A DNA stretch of 14,227 nt, from NCBI GenBank assembly GCA_046153015.1, contig JBJXGF010000305.1, positions 1-14,227 of the forward strand, given 5' to 3'. Below the pieces are notes generated by a model that was not told the origin of the DNA, made no database searches, and saw only the letters and a list, made by a program, of their open reading frames with translations. The position numbers were made by a program, and so were the translations under genes. This DNA is from JBJXGF01 sp046153015 (lineage in GTDB: Bacteria; Actinomycetota; Acidimicrobiia; Acidimicrobiales; CAIXPF01). The stretch's first letter is position 1. Every line of letters begins with the position of its first letter. Shown here in pieces: positions 6,275-13,629 of this stretch.

Positions 6275-6844
6275 CTACGCCCGGGTGAGGGCCACCGGGT
6301 TGCCGGCGGCGTCGACAGGCGCCTCGACCACGTCGGCCTCGGTGAACTCCCGCGTGAGGCAGGCGAACTCGAGCAGGATGCCGTCAGGGTCGCGGAAGTA
6401 GACCGAGCGGACCCACACGCCGTCGTGGAGCTCCTTCGTGACCTGGCGCTCGCTGTCGTCGTGGTTGATCACGACCGCCTCGATGCCCTTCTCGGCCAGC
6501 TTGGCGACGCAGGCGTCGAAACGCTCCACCGGCACGTCGAACGCGATGTGGTTCATCCCGCCGTACGCCGTGGTGAGCGAGCCGGGGCCGGGCAGGCCCT
6601 CGGGCTGGGTGCTGCCCACCTGGGGGGCGGGGGCGCCCGGGAACCAGAAGAAGGCCAGGAGATCGCCGTTGCCGCAGTCGAAGAAGAAGTGCTGGCCCCG
6701 GCCGCCGGGCAGGTTGAGCGCCTTGACCAGCGGCATCCCGAGCGTGTTGGTGTAGAACTCCACCGTTCGAGCCATGTCGCTGCACGTGAGCGCCAGGTGG
6801 TTGACCCCGCCGAGCTCGAACTCGCCGACTCGCTGCTTGCTCAT
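6275..6844 (-). CDS. VOC-family (glyoxalase / extradiol dioxygenase fold) protein
   Basis: 189 residues with two beta-alpha-beta-beta-beta modules of the vicinal-oxygen-chelate superfamily. First module: VNHLALTCSDMARTVEFYTNTLGMPLV (14-40). Second module: MNHIAFDVP (97-105) through VYFRDPDGILLEFA (148-161). Likely metal ligands are His16, His99 and Glu159, the usual His/His/Glu arrangement; Tyr149 sits in the FRDPDG motif. Families with this fold include glyoxalase I, extradiol dioxygenases, methylmalonyl-CoA epimerase and fosfomycin-resistance enzymes. The sequence does not single one out, although a dioxygenase or lyase-like protein fits the length. Cytoplasmic. ATG with GGAGG 5 bases upstream (plus-strand cctcc at 6850-6854). 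Transcribed in the same direction as the sugar transferase gene, 68 bases downstream of it. Confidence 0.9.
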   Translation of the reverse strand: MSKQRVGEFELGGVNHLALTCSDMARTVEFYTNTLGMPLVKALNLPGGRGQHFFFDCGNGDLLAFFWFPGAPAPQVGSTQPEGLPGPGSLTTAYGGMNHIAFDVPVERFDACVAKLAEKGIEAVVINHDDSERQVTKELHDGVWVRSVYFRDPDGILLEFACLTREFTEADVVEAPVDAAGNPVALTRA

Positions 6845-6912
6845 CCCGACCTCCAGGTGACGGTGGTCACAAGGTTAGCCAGGGCCGCGCCGCCGCGCTC
6901 AGGTAGGCGCGC

Positions 6913-8469
6913 TCAGGCGGCGCCCCGGCCGAAGAGCACGGCCGGCACGGTCCGGGCGAGGATCGACAGGTCCCAGCCGAGCGACCAGTTGTCCACGTAG
7001 AACAGGTCGAGCCGGCTGTACTCGTCGAAGCTGGTGGCGCTGCGCCCGCTCACCTGCCACATGCCGGTGATGCCCGGCTTCACCCGCAGCCGATCGCGCA
7101 GCTCGGGCGACCAGCGCTCGGCCTCCTCGGGCAGCGCAGGACGGGGGCCGACGAGCGACATCTCCCCGAAGAGCACGTTGAAGAGCTGCGGCAGCTCGTC
7201 GATGGAGGTCTTGCGGATGACCCGGCCCACCCGGGTGACCCGGGGGTCGTTGCGCAGCTTGAACAGCGGTCCGTCCGCCTCGTTCTGCTCGAGCAGCTCG
7301 TCGCGGTGCGCGTGCGCGTCCTGCACCATCGAGCGGAACTTCGCCACCCGGAAGGGCCGACCCCCCTGGCCGACCCGCTCCTGGCGGTAGAACACCGGAC
7401 CCTTGGAATCGAGCTTGATGATCGCGGCCACCGCCACGAGCAGCGGGGAGAGGACGAACAGGCCGAGCGCCGCGGCGGTGAAGTCGAAGGCCCGCTTGGC
7501 GAGCGCCCGCCAGCCCGACTGGGTGGCGGCCTCGAGGTACACCACCGGAAAGCGGCCGAACATGCGCACGGTGAGCCGGGCCGCGGTCACGTCGGGCAGG
7601 CCGGGCGAGAGCTCGACGTGCACCCCTTCGCGCAGCAGCAGCCGGGCGAGGCGCGCCAGCGCGCCGAGCTCGCCGGCCGAGCCGGCCACCAGCACATGGC
7701 CCACGTCGTGCGTGCGCACCAGCTCGACCGCCTCCGCCACCGAGCCGAGCACGTGGCCGGCCACCCCGGGGTCGAGCCGCGCCCCGGGCTCGTCCACCGT
7801 GAGATAGCCGACGAACTCGAAGCCGAGCGAGCGGTCGTCGTCCATGACCTTGCGCAGCTCCTGCGCCTCCCGGCCGACGCCGACGATGACCGTGCGCCGC
7901 TGCGCCCGCCCGGCCCGGCGGACCCGGCCGAAGAGCCGGCGGACCACCTCGCGCTCGGCCAGCAGCAGCGTGAGCGCCGACACGGCGAACAGCGCCAGCC
8001 AGCCCCGCCGGAGGCTGGCGCCCTCGACCAGCGCGTTGATCAGCACGACCCCCACCGCGCCGACGGCGACGGCCTGGACCATGCGGCGGAACTCCTGCGC
8101 CCGCTGCGAGAGGAACCTCGCCTGGTACAGCCGCCACTTGGTGAGCGCGGCGGCGAACACGGGCAGGGCCAGGACCCCAGCCCGGAGGTGCTGGGCCTGC
8201 TCGCCCGAGCGCAGCACCTCCAGCGAGGCGCCGAGGCGAGCGGAGAGGGCGACGGCCAGCGCGATCATCGCCAGGTCGGCGCCGAGCAGGGCCAGCTTGG
8301 TGAGCTGGGGCTGCGCGCCGCGCCGGCGGGTGGAGGCGGGAGCGGGCGCATCGAGGCCCCCGAACGCGTCGCCGCCGTCAGAGCGCCGCGGCGCCAGCGT
8401 GGTGATCCGCCCCGCCGGCGCCTCGACCTGGGCGCGATCCGCTCCCCGTCCCCGTGCGATCGTCGACAC
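6913..8469 (-). CDS. Exopolysaccharide polyprenyl glycosylphosphotransferase (WbaP/CpsE-type initiating sugar transferase)
   Basis: 518 residues. It transfers a sugar-1-phosphate from a nucleotide sugar to undecaprenyl phosphate at the inner membrane face, the first step in exopolysaccharide or capsule assembly. Order: hydrophilic N-terminus (1-55), four TM helices (about 57-77, 96-110, 130-148, 156-171), a Rossmann-like CoA-binding-3 domain (about 192-310, TVIVGVGREAQEL), a membrane-entering helix (about 330-351), then the catalytic domain with FRVAKFRSM, RKTSIDELPQLFNVL (catalytic pair Asp424/Glu425), GEMSLVGPRPALPEE and KPGITGMWQVSGR. All parts are intact. GTG start with GAGG 5 bases upstream and GGAGG slightly further. 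No glycosyltransferase, flippase or polymerase genes adjoin it, so it stands apart from a visible polysaccharide cluster. The donor sugar cannot be predicted. Confidence 0.95.
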   Translation of the reverse strand: MSTIARGRGADRAQVEAPAGRITTLAPRRSDGGDAFGGLDAPAPASTRRRGAQPQLTKLALLGADLAMIALAVALSARLGASLEVLRSGEQAQHLRAGVLALPVFAAALTKWRLYQARFLSQRAQEFRRMVQAVAVGAVGVVLINALVEGASLRRGWLALFAVSALTLLLAEREVVRRLFGRVRRAGRAQRRTVIVGVGREAQELRKVMDDDRSLGFEFVGYLTVDEPGARLDPGVAGHVLGSVAEAVELVRTHDVGHVLVAGSAGELGALARLARLLLREGVHVELSPGLPDVTAARLTVRMFGRFPVVYLEAATQSGWRALAKRAFDFTAAALGLFVLSPLLVAVAAIIKLDSKGPVFYRQERVGQGGRPFRVAKFRSMVQDAHAHRDELLEQNEADGPLFKLRNDPRVTRVGRVIRKTSIDELPQLFNVLFGEMSLVGPRPALPEEAERWSPELRDRLRVKPGITGMWQVSGRSATSFDEYSRLDLFYVDNWSLGWDLSILARTVPAVLFGRGAA

Positions 8470-8492
8470 TGAGCCCTCGTCCTCCGCCGGCC

Positions 8493-8512
8493 GGGCCCAC
8501 CTGGGCCCACCT
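8493..8512. repeat. Tandem 10-bp direct repeat upstream of the sugar transferase gene
   Basis: gggcccacct occurs twice without a spacer (8493-8502 and 8503-8512), 24 bases upstream of the GTG start. Each unit contains the palindrome GGGCCC, so the two palindromes are one helical turn apart. It could be a regulator site or chance in GC-rich sequence. Confidence 0.5.
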
Positions 8513-8558
8513 TCTTGTGAGCCGGACGGTACGGACCGGGTGCGCCCTGACTTAGGGG

Positions 8559-8584
8559 AAAAACGACCCGAGTTGAGGACCGGG
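8559..8584 (-). terminator. Weak candidate terminator after the acyl-CoA ligase gene
   Basis: On the minus strand CCCG (8584-8581) can pair with CGGG (8570-8567), followed closely by TTTTT (8563-8559), one of few T-runs in the window. The stem is only four base pairs, so this is low confidence. Confidence 0.25.
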
Positions 8585-8595
8585 CCCGGGCGAGG

Positions 8596-10227
8596 TCAGG
8601 CCGTCTCGGCCTCGGCCAGGCCGAGCTCGCCCATGGCCTGCTCGCGCATCACGAACTTCTGGACCTTGCCGGTGACCGTCATCGGGAACGCGTCGACGAA
8701 CTTCACGTAGCGCGGGACCTTGTAGTGGGCGATCCTGCCGCGGCAGAACTCCTTGATGTCGTCCTCGGTGGCGGCCTCGCCCTCCCTGCGGACGATCCAC
8801 GCCATGATCTCCTCGCCGAAGCGGGCGTCGGGCACGCCAATCACCTGCACGTCGGACACCGCCGGGTGGCCGTAGAGGAACTCCTCGATCTCCCGGGGGT
8901 ACACGTTCTCGCCGCCGCGGATGATCATGTCCTTGATCCGGCCGACGATGTTGCAGTACCCCTCGTCGTCCATCGTCGCCAGGTCCCCGGTGTGCATGAA
9001 GCCGTCGGCGTCGATGGCGTCGGCGGTGCGGGCGGGGTCGTTCCAGTACCCCTGCATGACCGAGTAGCCCCGGGTGCAGAACTCGCCCGCTTGGCCCCGC
9101 TCGACGGTCTCGCCCGTCTCGGGGGAGACGATCTTGATCTCCACGTGCGGGTGCACGCGCCCGACGGTGCCGGTGCGGCGGTCGATCGTGTCGTCGGCGA
9201 GGGTCTGGGTCGACACCGGGGAGGTCTCGGTCATGCCGTAGCAGATCGTCACCTCGTGCATGTGCATCCGCTCGATGCACTGCTTCATCACCTCCACCGG
9301 GCACGGCGAGCCGGCCATGATCCCGGTGCGCAGCGACGAGAGGTCGAAACGGTCGAACTCCGGGTGGGCCAGCTCGGCGATGAACATCGTCGGCACCCCG
9401 TACAGGCTGGTGCAGCGTTCGTCGGCCACGGCGGCGAGCACGGCGCCGGCGTCGAACGCGTCGGAGGGGATCACCATGGCGGCGCCGTGGGTGACCGCGC
9501 CGAGGTTGCCCATGACCATGCCGAAGCAGTGGTAAAAGGGCACCGGGATGCACACCCGGTCGGCGGGGCCGTAGCCGCAGCCCCGGCCCACGACGAACGC
9601 GTTGTTGAGGATGTTGCGGTGGGTGAGCGTGGCGCCCTTGGGGAAGCCGGTGGTGCCGCTCGTGTACTGGATGTTGATCGGGTCGTTGCGGTCGAGCTCG
9701 GCCTGGCGGGCGGCGAGCGCCTCGTCGGTGGCGGCGCCTGAGCGGTCGGCGAGGGCGTCCCACTCAGGGCTCCAGAGGAACACGGACCGCTCCAAGGCGG
9801 CGAGCCGGGGCGCCACCTCGGCCACCATCGCCCGGTAGTCGCTGGTCTTGAACGAGGGCGCCGCGATCAGCAGCCGGCAGCCGGACTGGTTCACCGCGTA
9901 CTCGAGCTCGCTCGTGCGGTACGCCGGGTTGATGTTGACCAGGATCACGCCGAGCTTGGCCGTGGCGAACTGGACGAGCACCCACTCTGCGTAGTTCGGG
10001 CTCCAGATGCCGATGCGGTCGCCCTTCTCGAAGCCGGCGGCGAGCAGGCCCTTGGCCAAGGCGTCGACCCGGGCGTTCAGCTCGGCGTAGGTCCAGCGGA
10101 TGCCCTGGTGGCAGGCCACGAGCGCCTCGTGGTCCGGCCGGGCGGCGGCGACACGCTCGAGGTTCTGGCCGATCGTCTCTTCGAGGAGGGGGGGATCGGT
10201 GGGGCCAAGGTCGTGCGAGAGCGCCAC
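8596..10227 (-). CDS. Fatty-acyl-CoA ligase (AMP-binding, ACSF2/FadD35-like)
   Basis: 543 residues. It activates a carboxylic acid with ATP to an acyl-adenylate and then an acyl-CoA thioester. ANL-superfamily motifs are complete: P-loop YTSGTTGFPKGATLTH (188-203), VPFYHCFG (229-236), A5 motif YGMTETSP (330-337), the hinge-side GFMHTGDLATMDDEGY (409-424) with Asp415, GRIKDMIIRGGENVYPREIEE (429-449) and catalytic Lys521 in TVTGKVQK. The closest group I recognise is medium/long-chain ligases of the ACSF2/FadD35 type; chain-length preference cannot be read here. GTG start with GGAGG 8 bases upstream (plus-strand cctcc 10236-10240). It begins 30 bases after the PH-domain gene on the same strand, so it is probably the last gene of that operon. 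Cytoplasmic, possibly membrane associated. Confidence 0.96.
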   Translation of the reverse strand: MALSHDLGPTDPPLLEETIGQNLERVAAARPDHEALVACHQGIRWTYAELNARVDALAKGLLAAGFEKGDRIGIWSPNYAEWVLVQFATAKLGVILVNINPAYRTSELEYAVNQSGCRLLIAAPSFKTSDYRAMVAEVAPRLAALERSVFLWSPEWDALADRSGAATDEALAARQAELDRNDPINIQYTSGTTGFPKGATLTHRNILNNAFVVGRGCGYGPADRVCIPVPFYHCFGMVMGNLGAVTHGAAMVIPSDAFDAGAVLAAVADERCTSLYGVPTMFIAELAHPEFDRFDLSSLRTGIMAGSPCPVEVMKQCIERMHMHEVTICYGMTETSPVSTQTLADDTIDRRTGTVGRVHPHVEIKIVSPETGETVERGQAGEFCTRGYSVMQGYWNDPARTADAIDADGFMHTGDLATMDDEGYCNIVGRIKDMIIRGGENVYPREIEEFLYGHPAVSDVQVIGVPDARFGEEIMAWIVRREGEAATEDDIKEFCRGRIAHYKVPRYVKFVDAFPMTVTGKVQKFVMREQAMGELGLAEAETA

Positions 10228-10257
10228 GGCGGCTGCCTCCGGGTCGGCTCGGTCAGG

Positions 10258-10962
10258 TCACCCCAAGCCTAGATTCTTGCCCCGTGACCAGCGGCGCGTG
10301 TATGGCTGCGCCAGCCTCCACGGCCGCAGCCCGTACACCGCGGCCACCTGCTCGTGAGGCGTGCCGAGCGCCAGAGACGTGGCGATCTGGTGGAACACCT
10401 CGGGGTTGCGGAGATAGGAGATGTTGGCCAGCGCCTGGCGCTGACCGGCCGATTCCACGATGACCTCGCCGTAGCCGAGGATCTCGCCCAGGACCGTCTG
10501 GCGGAACGCCATGTCGGTGACCTTGTCGTTGGGCATGGTCAGGATCCGCACCGTGAGCACGCCCGTCAGCTCGAACAGCCGGCGGTTGCTGATGAACACC
10601 CGGGTGATCGACCAGTTGAGCACCCCCAACGCCAGCACCACCACCGCGCCGACGAGCACCAGCGACGCGGCGGCGCTGAGCGCGGGCGCCTCGACGCCGA
10701 GGATCACCGCCATGGCGACGACCGCCGCGGCGAGCGGACGAAGGGAGGGCGCGACGAGCGACGCCACGTGGCGGCGCTCGCTGTAGAGGATGACCTCGTT
10801 GGCCGCCACCGCGTAGAACGGGTTCTTGACAAAGAGCCGGTAGACCAGCGTGCGCAGCGGCCGCAGGGCCCGCTCCTCGAAGCGGGCGTACCGGCGGCCC
10901 TCGGCGGGCGCCGGTCCGCGAGTCCGCCCGTTCGGGCCGGCGCCGTCGGTCGTGTCGGTCAT
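10258..10962 (-). CDS. Bacterial PH-domain (bPH2/YdbS-like) membrane protein
   Basis: 234 residues. A cytosolic Ala/Arg-rich N-terminus (1-48) is followed by NPFYAVAANEVILYSERRH, two close TM helices (about 74-92 and 95-117) and a bacterial PH-like domain (about 118-198) with the usual SNRRLFELTGVLTVRI strand pair and MPNDKVTDMAFRQTVLGEILGYGEVIVESAG; the DK.tdm..rqs..grllGyG pattern is diagnostic for the bPH2/YdbS group. A basic C-terminus (about 213-230) follows. Function in the family is unknown and presumed envelope- or lipid-related. ATG start. The best Shine-Dalgarno (GGAGG, 10980-10984) is 17 bases away and instead serves a 4-codon mini-ORF whose stop overlaps this start (ATGA), implying coupled translation. 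The upstream 50-residue gene and downstream acyl-CoA ligase are on the same strand. Confidence 0.9.
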   Translation of the reverse strand: MTDTTDGAGPNGRTRGPAPAEGRRYARFEERALRPLRTLVYRLFVKNPFYAVAANEVILYSERRHVASLVAPSLRPLAAAVVAMAVILGVEAPALSAAASLVLVGAVVVLALGVLNWSITRVFISNRRLFELTGVLTVRILTMPNDKVTDMAFRQTVLGEILGYGEVIVESAGQRQALANISYLRNPEVFHQIATSLALGTPHEQVAAVYGLRPWRLAQPYTRRWSRGKNLGLG

Positions 10963-10973
10963 GGCTGGTTCAT
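10959..10973 (-). other. Mini-ORF MNQP overlapping the PH-domain start
   Basis: ATG AAC CAG CCA TGA: a start codon at 10973 with a perfect GGAGG 6 bases upstream (10984-10980), four codons, and a stop that shares ATGA with the PH-domain ATG at 10962. The PH gene itself has no properly spaced ribosome site. This geometry suggests translation initiates here and re-initiates on the PH gene. Chance occurrence cannot be excluded. Confidence 0.45.
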
Positions 10974-11025
10974 CGCGCGCCTCCGGCGCTGGCCCACCGC
11001 GCCCTCCAGTATGGGGGCGCGACGA

Positions 11026-11178
11026 TCAGAACAGCTGCTCGAGCACGTCTTTCAGCTGAACGGCGACGATGTTGAGCAGCTCGCCGATCTGCTGCACGAT
11101 CTGACCGGCGCCGACAGGGTTGCGGATGAGCCCGATCACGAGAAACGCCGTGACGAGCGCGGGCCCGATCTTCTTCAT
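11026..11178 (-). CDS. Small 50-residue secreted or membrane protein
   Basis: MKK is followed by a hydrophobic helix (about 5-18, PALVTAFLVIGLI), then RNPVGAGQ and an amphipathic tail (IVQQIGELLNIVAVQLKDVLEQLF, 27-50). It reads as a signal peptide with possible cleavage after Ala24 (VGA), or as a single TM anchor with an external amphipathic helix. The ATG has GAGG 8 bases upstream; the frame is open further upstream, but that part is Arg/Pro-rich and unlike a real protein. Short proteins with a similar 'MKK-hydrophobic-xPxGA-amphipathic' plan occur, as I recall, beside PH-domain genes in other actinobacteria; this is memory, not a search. The PH-domain gene starts 63 bases downstream on the same strand. 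Function unknown. Confidence 0.72.
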   Translation of the reverse strand: MKKIGPALVTAFLVIGLIRNPVGAGQIVQQIGELLNIVAVQLKDVLEQLF

Positions 11179-11251
11179 CCGTCGAACCTCGTCGTGCGGG
11201 TATTTCGCCCAAACATGGACATGCAACTCCCTGCGACCCGCACTCCGCCCG

Positions 11252-11270
11252 CCAGAGCAGTCTACTCTGG
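11252..11270. promoter_or_regulatory. 19-bp dyad (operator candidate) in a divergent intergenic region
   Basis: CCAGAGCAG-T-CTACTCTGG is an inverted repeat in which 8 of 9 arm positions pair, with perfect outer 6-bp arms CCAGAG/CTCTGG. It lies between the divergent small-protein (11178) and four-TM (11376) genes. On the minus strand the centre contains TAGACT, on the plus strand TACTCT, both TANNNT-type -10 shapes, so a bound regulator could control both sides. It does not match a regulator consensus I know with confidence. Confidence 0.5.
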
Positions 11271-11375
11271 AGTCGCCCCCCGTCCAGGGTCGGCCGCCCC
11301 CAGTGGGCGGGCCCAACGGCTGTGCGGAGCGCCGCAGGGCGGCGGGCGGCTGCGCCCGGTTGCGAGGAGCCCGAG

Positions 11376-11990
11376 ATGACCGACCGAGTGGACCACGGAT
11401 CCGCCTCCGACGACTACTCGAGCGACTGGGCCCGCCCGGCCAACGGACGCCCACCCTCCCGCCCCGACGGCCCGCCGCCGGCGCCGAAGCCGCTCGGCGG
11501 CGACGCGGCGTCCTACCGTGAGCACACCGAGCTGCTGCCGGCGGAGCGGGCGGTCCTGACCCTGTTCGGCTTCGTCACGCTGCTCGTGGGGCTGTACGTC
11601 GTCGCCCGCGTCGGGTCGATGCCCGTGCGCTCGATCTTCGGCGGCTCGCTGGCGCTGATCGGCCTGTTCATCATGGCCGTGGGAGTCGACGTGCTCGCCC
11701 CTCCCGGACCGACCACCTCACAGGACCGCGAGAGCCTGCTCGTCAACGAGAAGCTGATCATCGGCTTCGTGGGCCTGTTCGGCCTGGCCGCCGGGCTGGC
11801 GGTGATCTTCGCCGACCGTCCTGGCGTCACGAAGGCAGCGGTCGGCGCGTCGCTGGTGCCGTTCTCGGTCGGCTGCCTGCTGCTGGCCCTGCGGGTGACC
11901 CCGATCAACACCGACCGGGACAGCTACCGGCGCGAGATGCAGGAGGCGGCGGGCATCTCCGAGCGCCGCCGCCGCGAGCGGTACCGCTGA
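11376..11990 (+). CDS. Four-TM integral membrane protein of unknown function
   Basis: 204 residues. A disordered, acidic then Pro-rich N-terminus (1-55, including RPPSRPDGPPPAPKP) precedes four predicted TM helices (about 58-77, 87-107, 126-145, 152-172), arranged as two hairpins separated by a loop with PPGPTTSQDRESL. The C-terminus (about 178-204) is highly charged and ends in RRRRERYR. With an even TM number both ends should be on the same side, probably cytoplasmic by the basic tail. I do not recognise a family. The frame is open to 11322, but the ATG at 11376 has GAGGAG (11364-11369) six bases upstream and is preferred. A hairpin CCGCCC/GGGCGG (11294-11299/11305-11310) lies in the leader. 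It ends 4 bases from the convergent mutase stop. Confidence 0.82.
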   Translation: MTDRVDHGSASDDYSSDWARPANGRPPSRPDGPPPAPKPLGGDAASYREHTELLPAERAVLTLFGFVTLLVGLYVVARVGSMPVRSIFGGSLALIGLFIMAVGVDVLAPPGPTTSQDRESLLVNEKLIIGFVGLFGLAAGLAVIFADRPGVTKAAVGASLVPFSVGCLLLALRVTPINTDRDSYRREMQEAAGISERRRRERYR

Positions 11991-11994
11991 ACGC

Positions 11995-13623
11995 TCAGAT
12001 GAACGGCCGTTCGGTGTAGCGGCCGAAGACCTGGGCGAGCGAGTCCATGATCTCGCCTTCGGTGGCGTAGGTCTGCACCGCGTGGATCAGCCCCGGCATG
12101 AGGTTGAGCTCGGGGTCGGCCGCCTCGGCCCGCAGGCGTTCGAGCGACTCGGTCACCGCCGCCTGGTCGCGGTCTGCCCTGGTGGCCTGGAGGCGCTTGA
12201 TCTGGCGCATCTCCTGCTCCTGGGTGATCTGGAGCAGCTCGGGCTGCGCTTCGTCGTTGCCCTCGGTGAAGGCGGTGACCCCGACCATGACCCGCTGGCC
12301 GTTGTTGAGCTTGCGTTCGAACTGGTACGCGGCGTCGGCGATCTCGGACTGGAAATAGCCCGTCTCGATGCCCGCGTAGGCGCCCTCGAGCATCGAGCCG
12401 CCGCCCAGCTCGGCGACCCGGGCGAAGATCTCCTCGGCCTGGCGCTCCATCTCGTCGGTCAGCGCCTCCACGTACCACGAGCCGCCGAGCGGGTCGGCCA
12501 CGTTGGTGACGCCGGTCTCGTACGCGATCACCTGCTGGGTGCGCAGCGCGATGCGGGCCGCCTTCTCGGTCGGCAGCGCCAGCGCCTCGTCGAAGCTGTT
12601 GGTGTGCAGGCTCTGGGTGCCGCCGAGCACGCCGGCGAGGGCCTCGATCGCGGTGCGGGCGATGTTGATCTCGGGCTGCTGGGCGGACAGCGACACGCCG
12701 GCGGTCTGGGTGTGGAAACGCACCATCAGCGACTTCGGGTCCTGTGCGCCGTAGCGCTCCTTCATCCAGCGGGCCCAGATCCGCCGCGCCGCCCGATACT
12801 TGGCGATCTCCTCGAAGAAGTCGAGATGGGCGTTGAAGAAGAAGCTGAGGCGGGGCGCGAACTCGTCGACCGGCAGCCCGTGCTGCGCCGCCAGCTCCAC
12901 GTAGGCGAACCCGTTGCCGAGCGTGAAGGCAAGCTCCTGCGCGGCGGTGCTGCCCGCCTCGCGGATGTGGTAGCCCGAGATCGACACCGAGTTCCAGCGG
13001 GGCATCTCCGCCGCGGCGAACGCGATCGTGTCTCGCACGAGGCGCATCGAGGGCCGCGGCGGGAACACGAACTCCTTCTGCGCCTGGTACTCCTTCAGGA
13101 TGTCGTTCTGGAGCGTGCCGCCGAGCTGGCGGCGCTCGACGCCGGTCTTCTCGCCGGTGGCGACGTACATGGCGAGCAGCACCGCGGCCGGCGAGTTGAT
13201 CGTCATCGACGTGGTGATCTTCGAGAGGTCGATCCCCTCGTAGAGGGTCTCCACGTCGGCCAGGGTGTCGACGGCCACGCCGCACTTGCCCACCTCGCCG
13301 TCGGAAAGGGGGTCGTCGGAGTCGCGGCCCATCAACGTGGGCAGGTCGAACGCGGTGGACAGCCCGTCGCCCCCGGCGCGCAGGATCTCCTTGAAGCGCT
13401 GGTTCGTGTCCTCCGCGGTGCCGAAGCCGGCGAACATGCGCATCGTCCACAGCTTCGACCGGTACATCGAGGCGTGGACGCCGCGCGTGTACGGGTAGTC
13501 GCCGGGGAAGAGCCCGTCGTCGGGGCCGTAGACCGGCTCGACCGGCACGCCCGACATGGTCTCGAACGGCGTGTCTCGCTTGGCTGACTTGTCGTACGCG
13601 GCTTGCCACTCAGCTCGACCCAT
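11995..13623 (-). CDS. B12-dependent acyl-CoA mutase large subunit, isobutyryl-CoA-mutase-like
   Basis: 542 residues covering the TIM-barrel substrate domain of the methylmalonyl-CoA mutase superfamily (carbon-skeleton rearrangement of acyl-CoA thioesters with adenosylcobalamin). Motifs: YPYTRGVHASMY (43-54), WTMRMFAGFGTAEDTN (59-74), LQNDILKEYQAQKEF (171-185), SISGYHIREAG (214-224, His219 matching the catalytic-site His of methylmalonyl-CoA mutase), FFNAH, HTQTAGVSLSAQQPEIN and LHTNSFDEALALPTE. The C-terminal cobalamin-binding domain with DxHxxG is absent, so it needs a separate small subunit, not encoded here. At the position of the methylmalonyl-CoA mutase Tyr89 it has Phe64, and at Arg207 it has Gln182; that Phe/Gln pair is described for isobutyryl-CoA mutase (IcmA), whereas 2-hydroxyisobutyryl-CoA mutase has Ile at the first. 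No Shine-Dalgarno precedes the ATG; a TANNNT element lies 6 bases upstream. Confidence 0.94.
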   Translation of the reverse strand: MGRAEWQAAYDKSAKRDTPFETMSGVPVEPVYGPDDGLFPGDYPYTRGVHASMYRSKLWTMRMFAGFGTAEDTNQRFKEILRAGGDGLSTAFDLPTLMGRDSDDPLSDGEVGKCGVAVDTLADVETLYEGIDLSKITTSMTINSPAAVLLAMYVATGEKTGVERRQLGGTLQNDILKEYQAQKEFVFPPRPSMRLVRDTIAFAAAEMPRWNSVSISGYHIREAGSTAAQELAFTLGNGFAYVELAAQHGLPVDEFAPRLSFFFNAHLDFFEEIAKYRAARRIWARWMKERYGAQDPKSLMVRFHTQTAGVSLSAQQPEINIARTAIEALAGVLGGTQSLHTNSFDEALALPTEKAARIALRTQQVIAYETGVTNVADPLGGSWYVEALTDEMERQAEEIFARVAELGGGSMLEGAYAGIETGYFQSEIADAAYQFERKLNNGQRVMVGVTAFTEGNDEAQPELLQITQEQEMRQIKRLQATRADRDQAAVTESLERLRAEAADPELNLMPGLIHAVQTYATEGEIMDSLAQVFGRYTERPFI

Positions 13624-13629
13624 GACCAG

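Noticed and set aside
7306..8472. A 388-codon plus-strand open frame opposite the sugar transferase gene
   Set aside because: The minus strand carries an intact sugar transferase; this frame is His/Arg/Glu-rich with no motif.
12082..13587. A 501-codon plus-strand open frame opposite the mutase gene
   Set aside because: Antisense shadow of the mutase; composition is Arg/Gly/His/Val-rich and no domain is visible.
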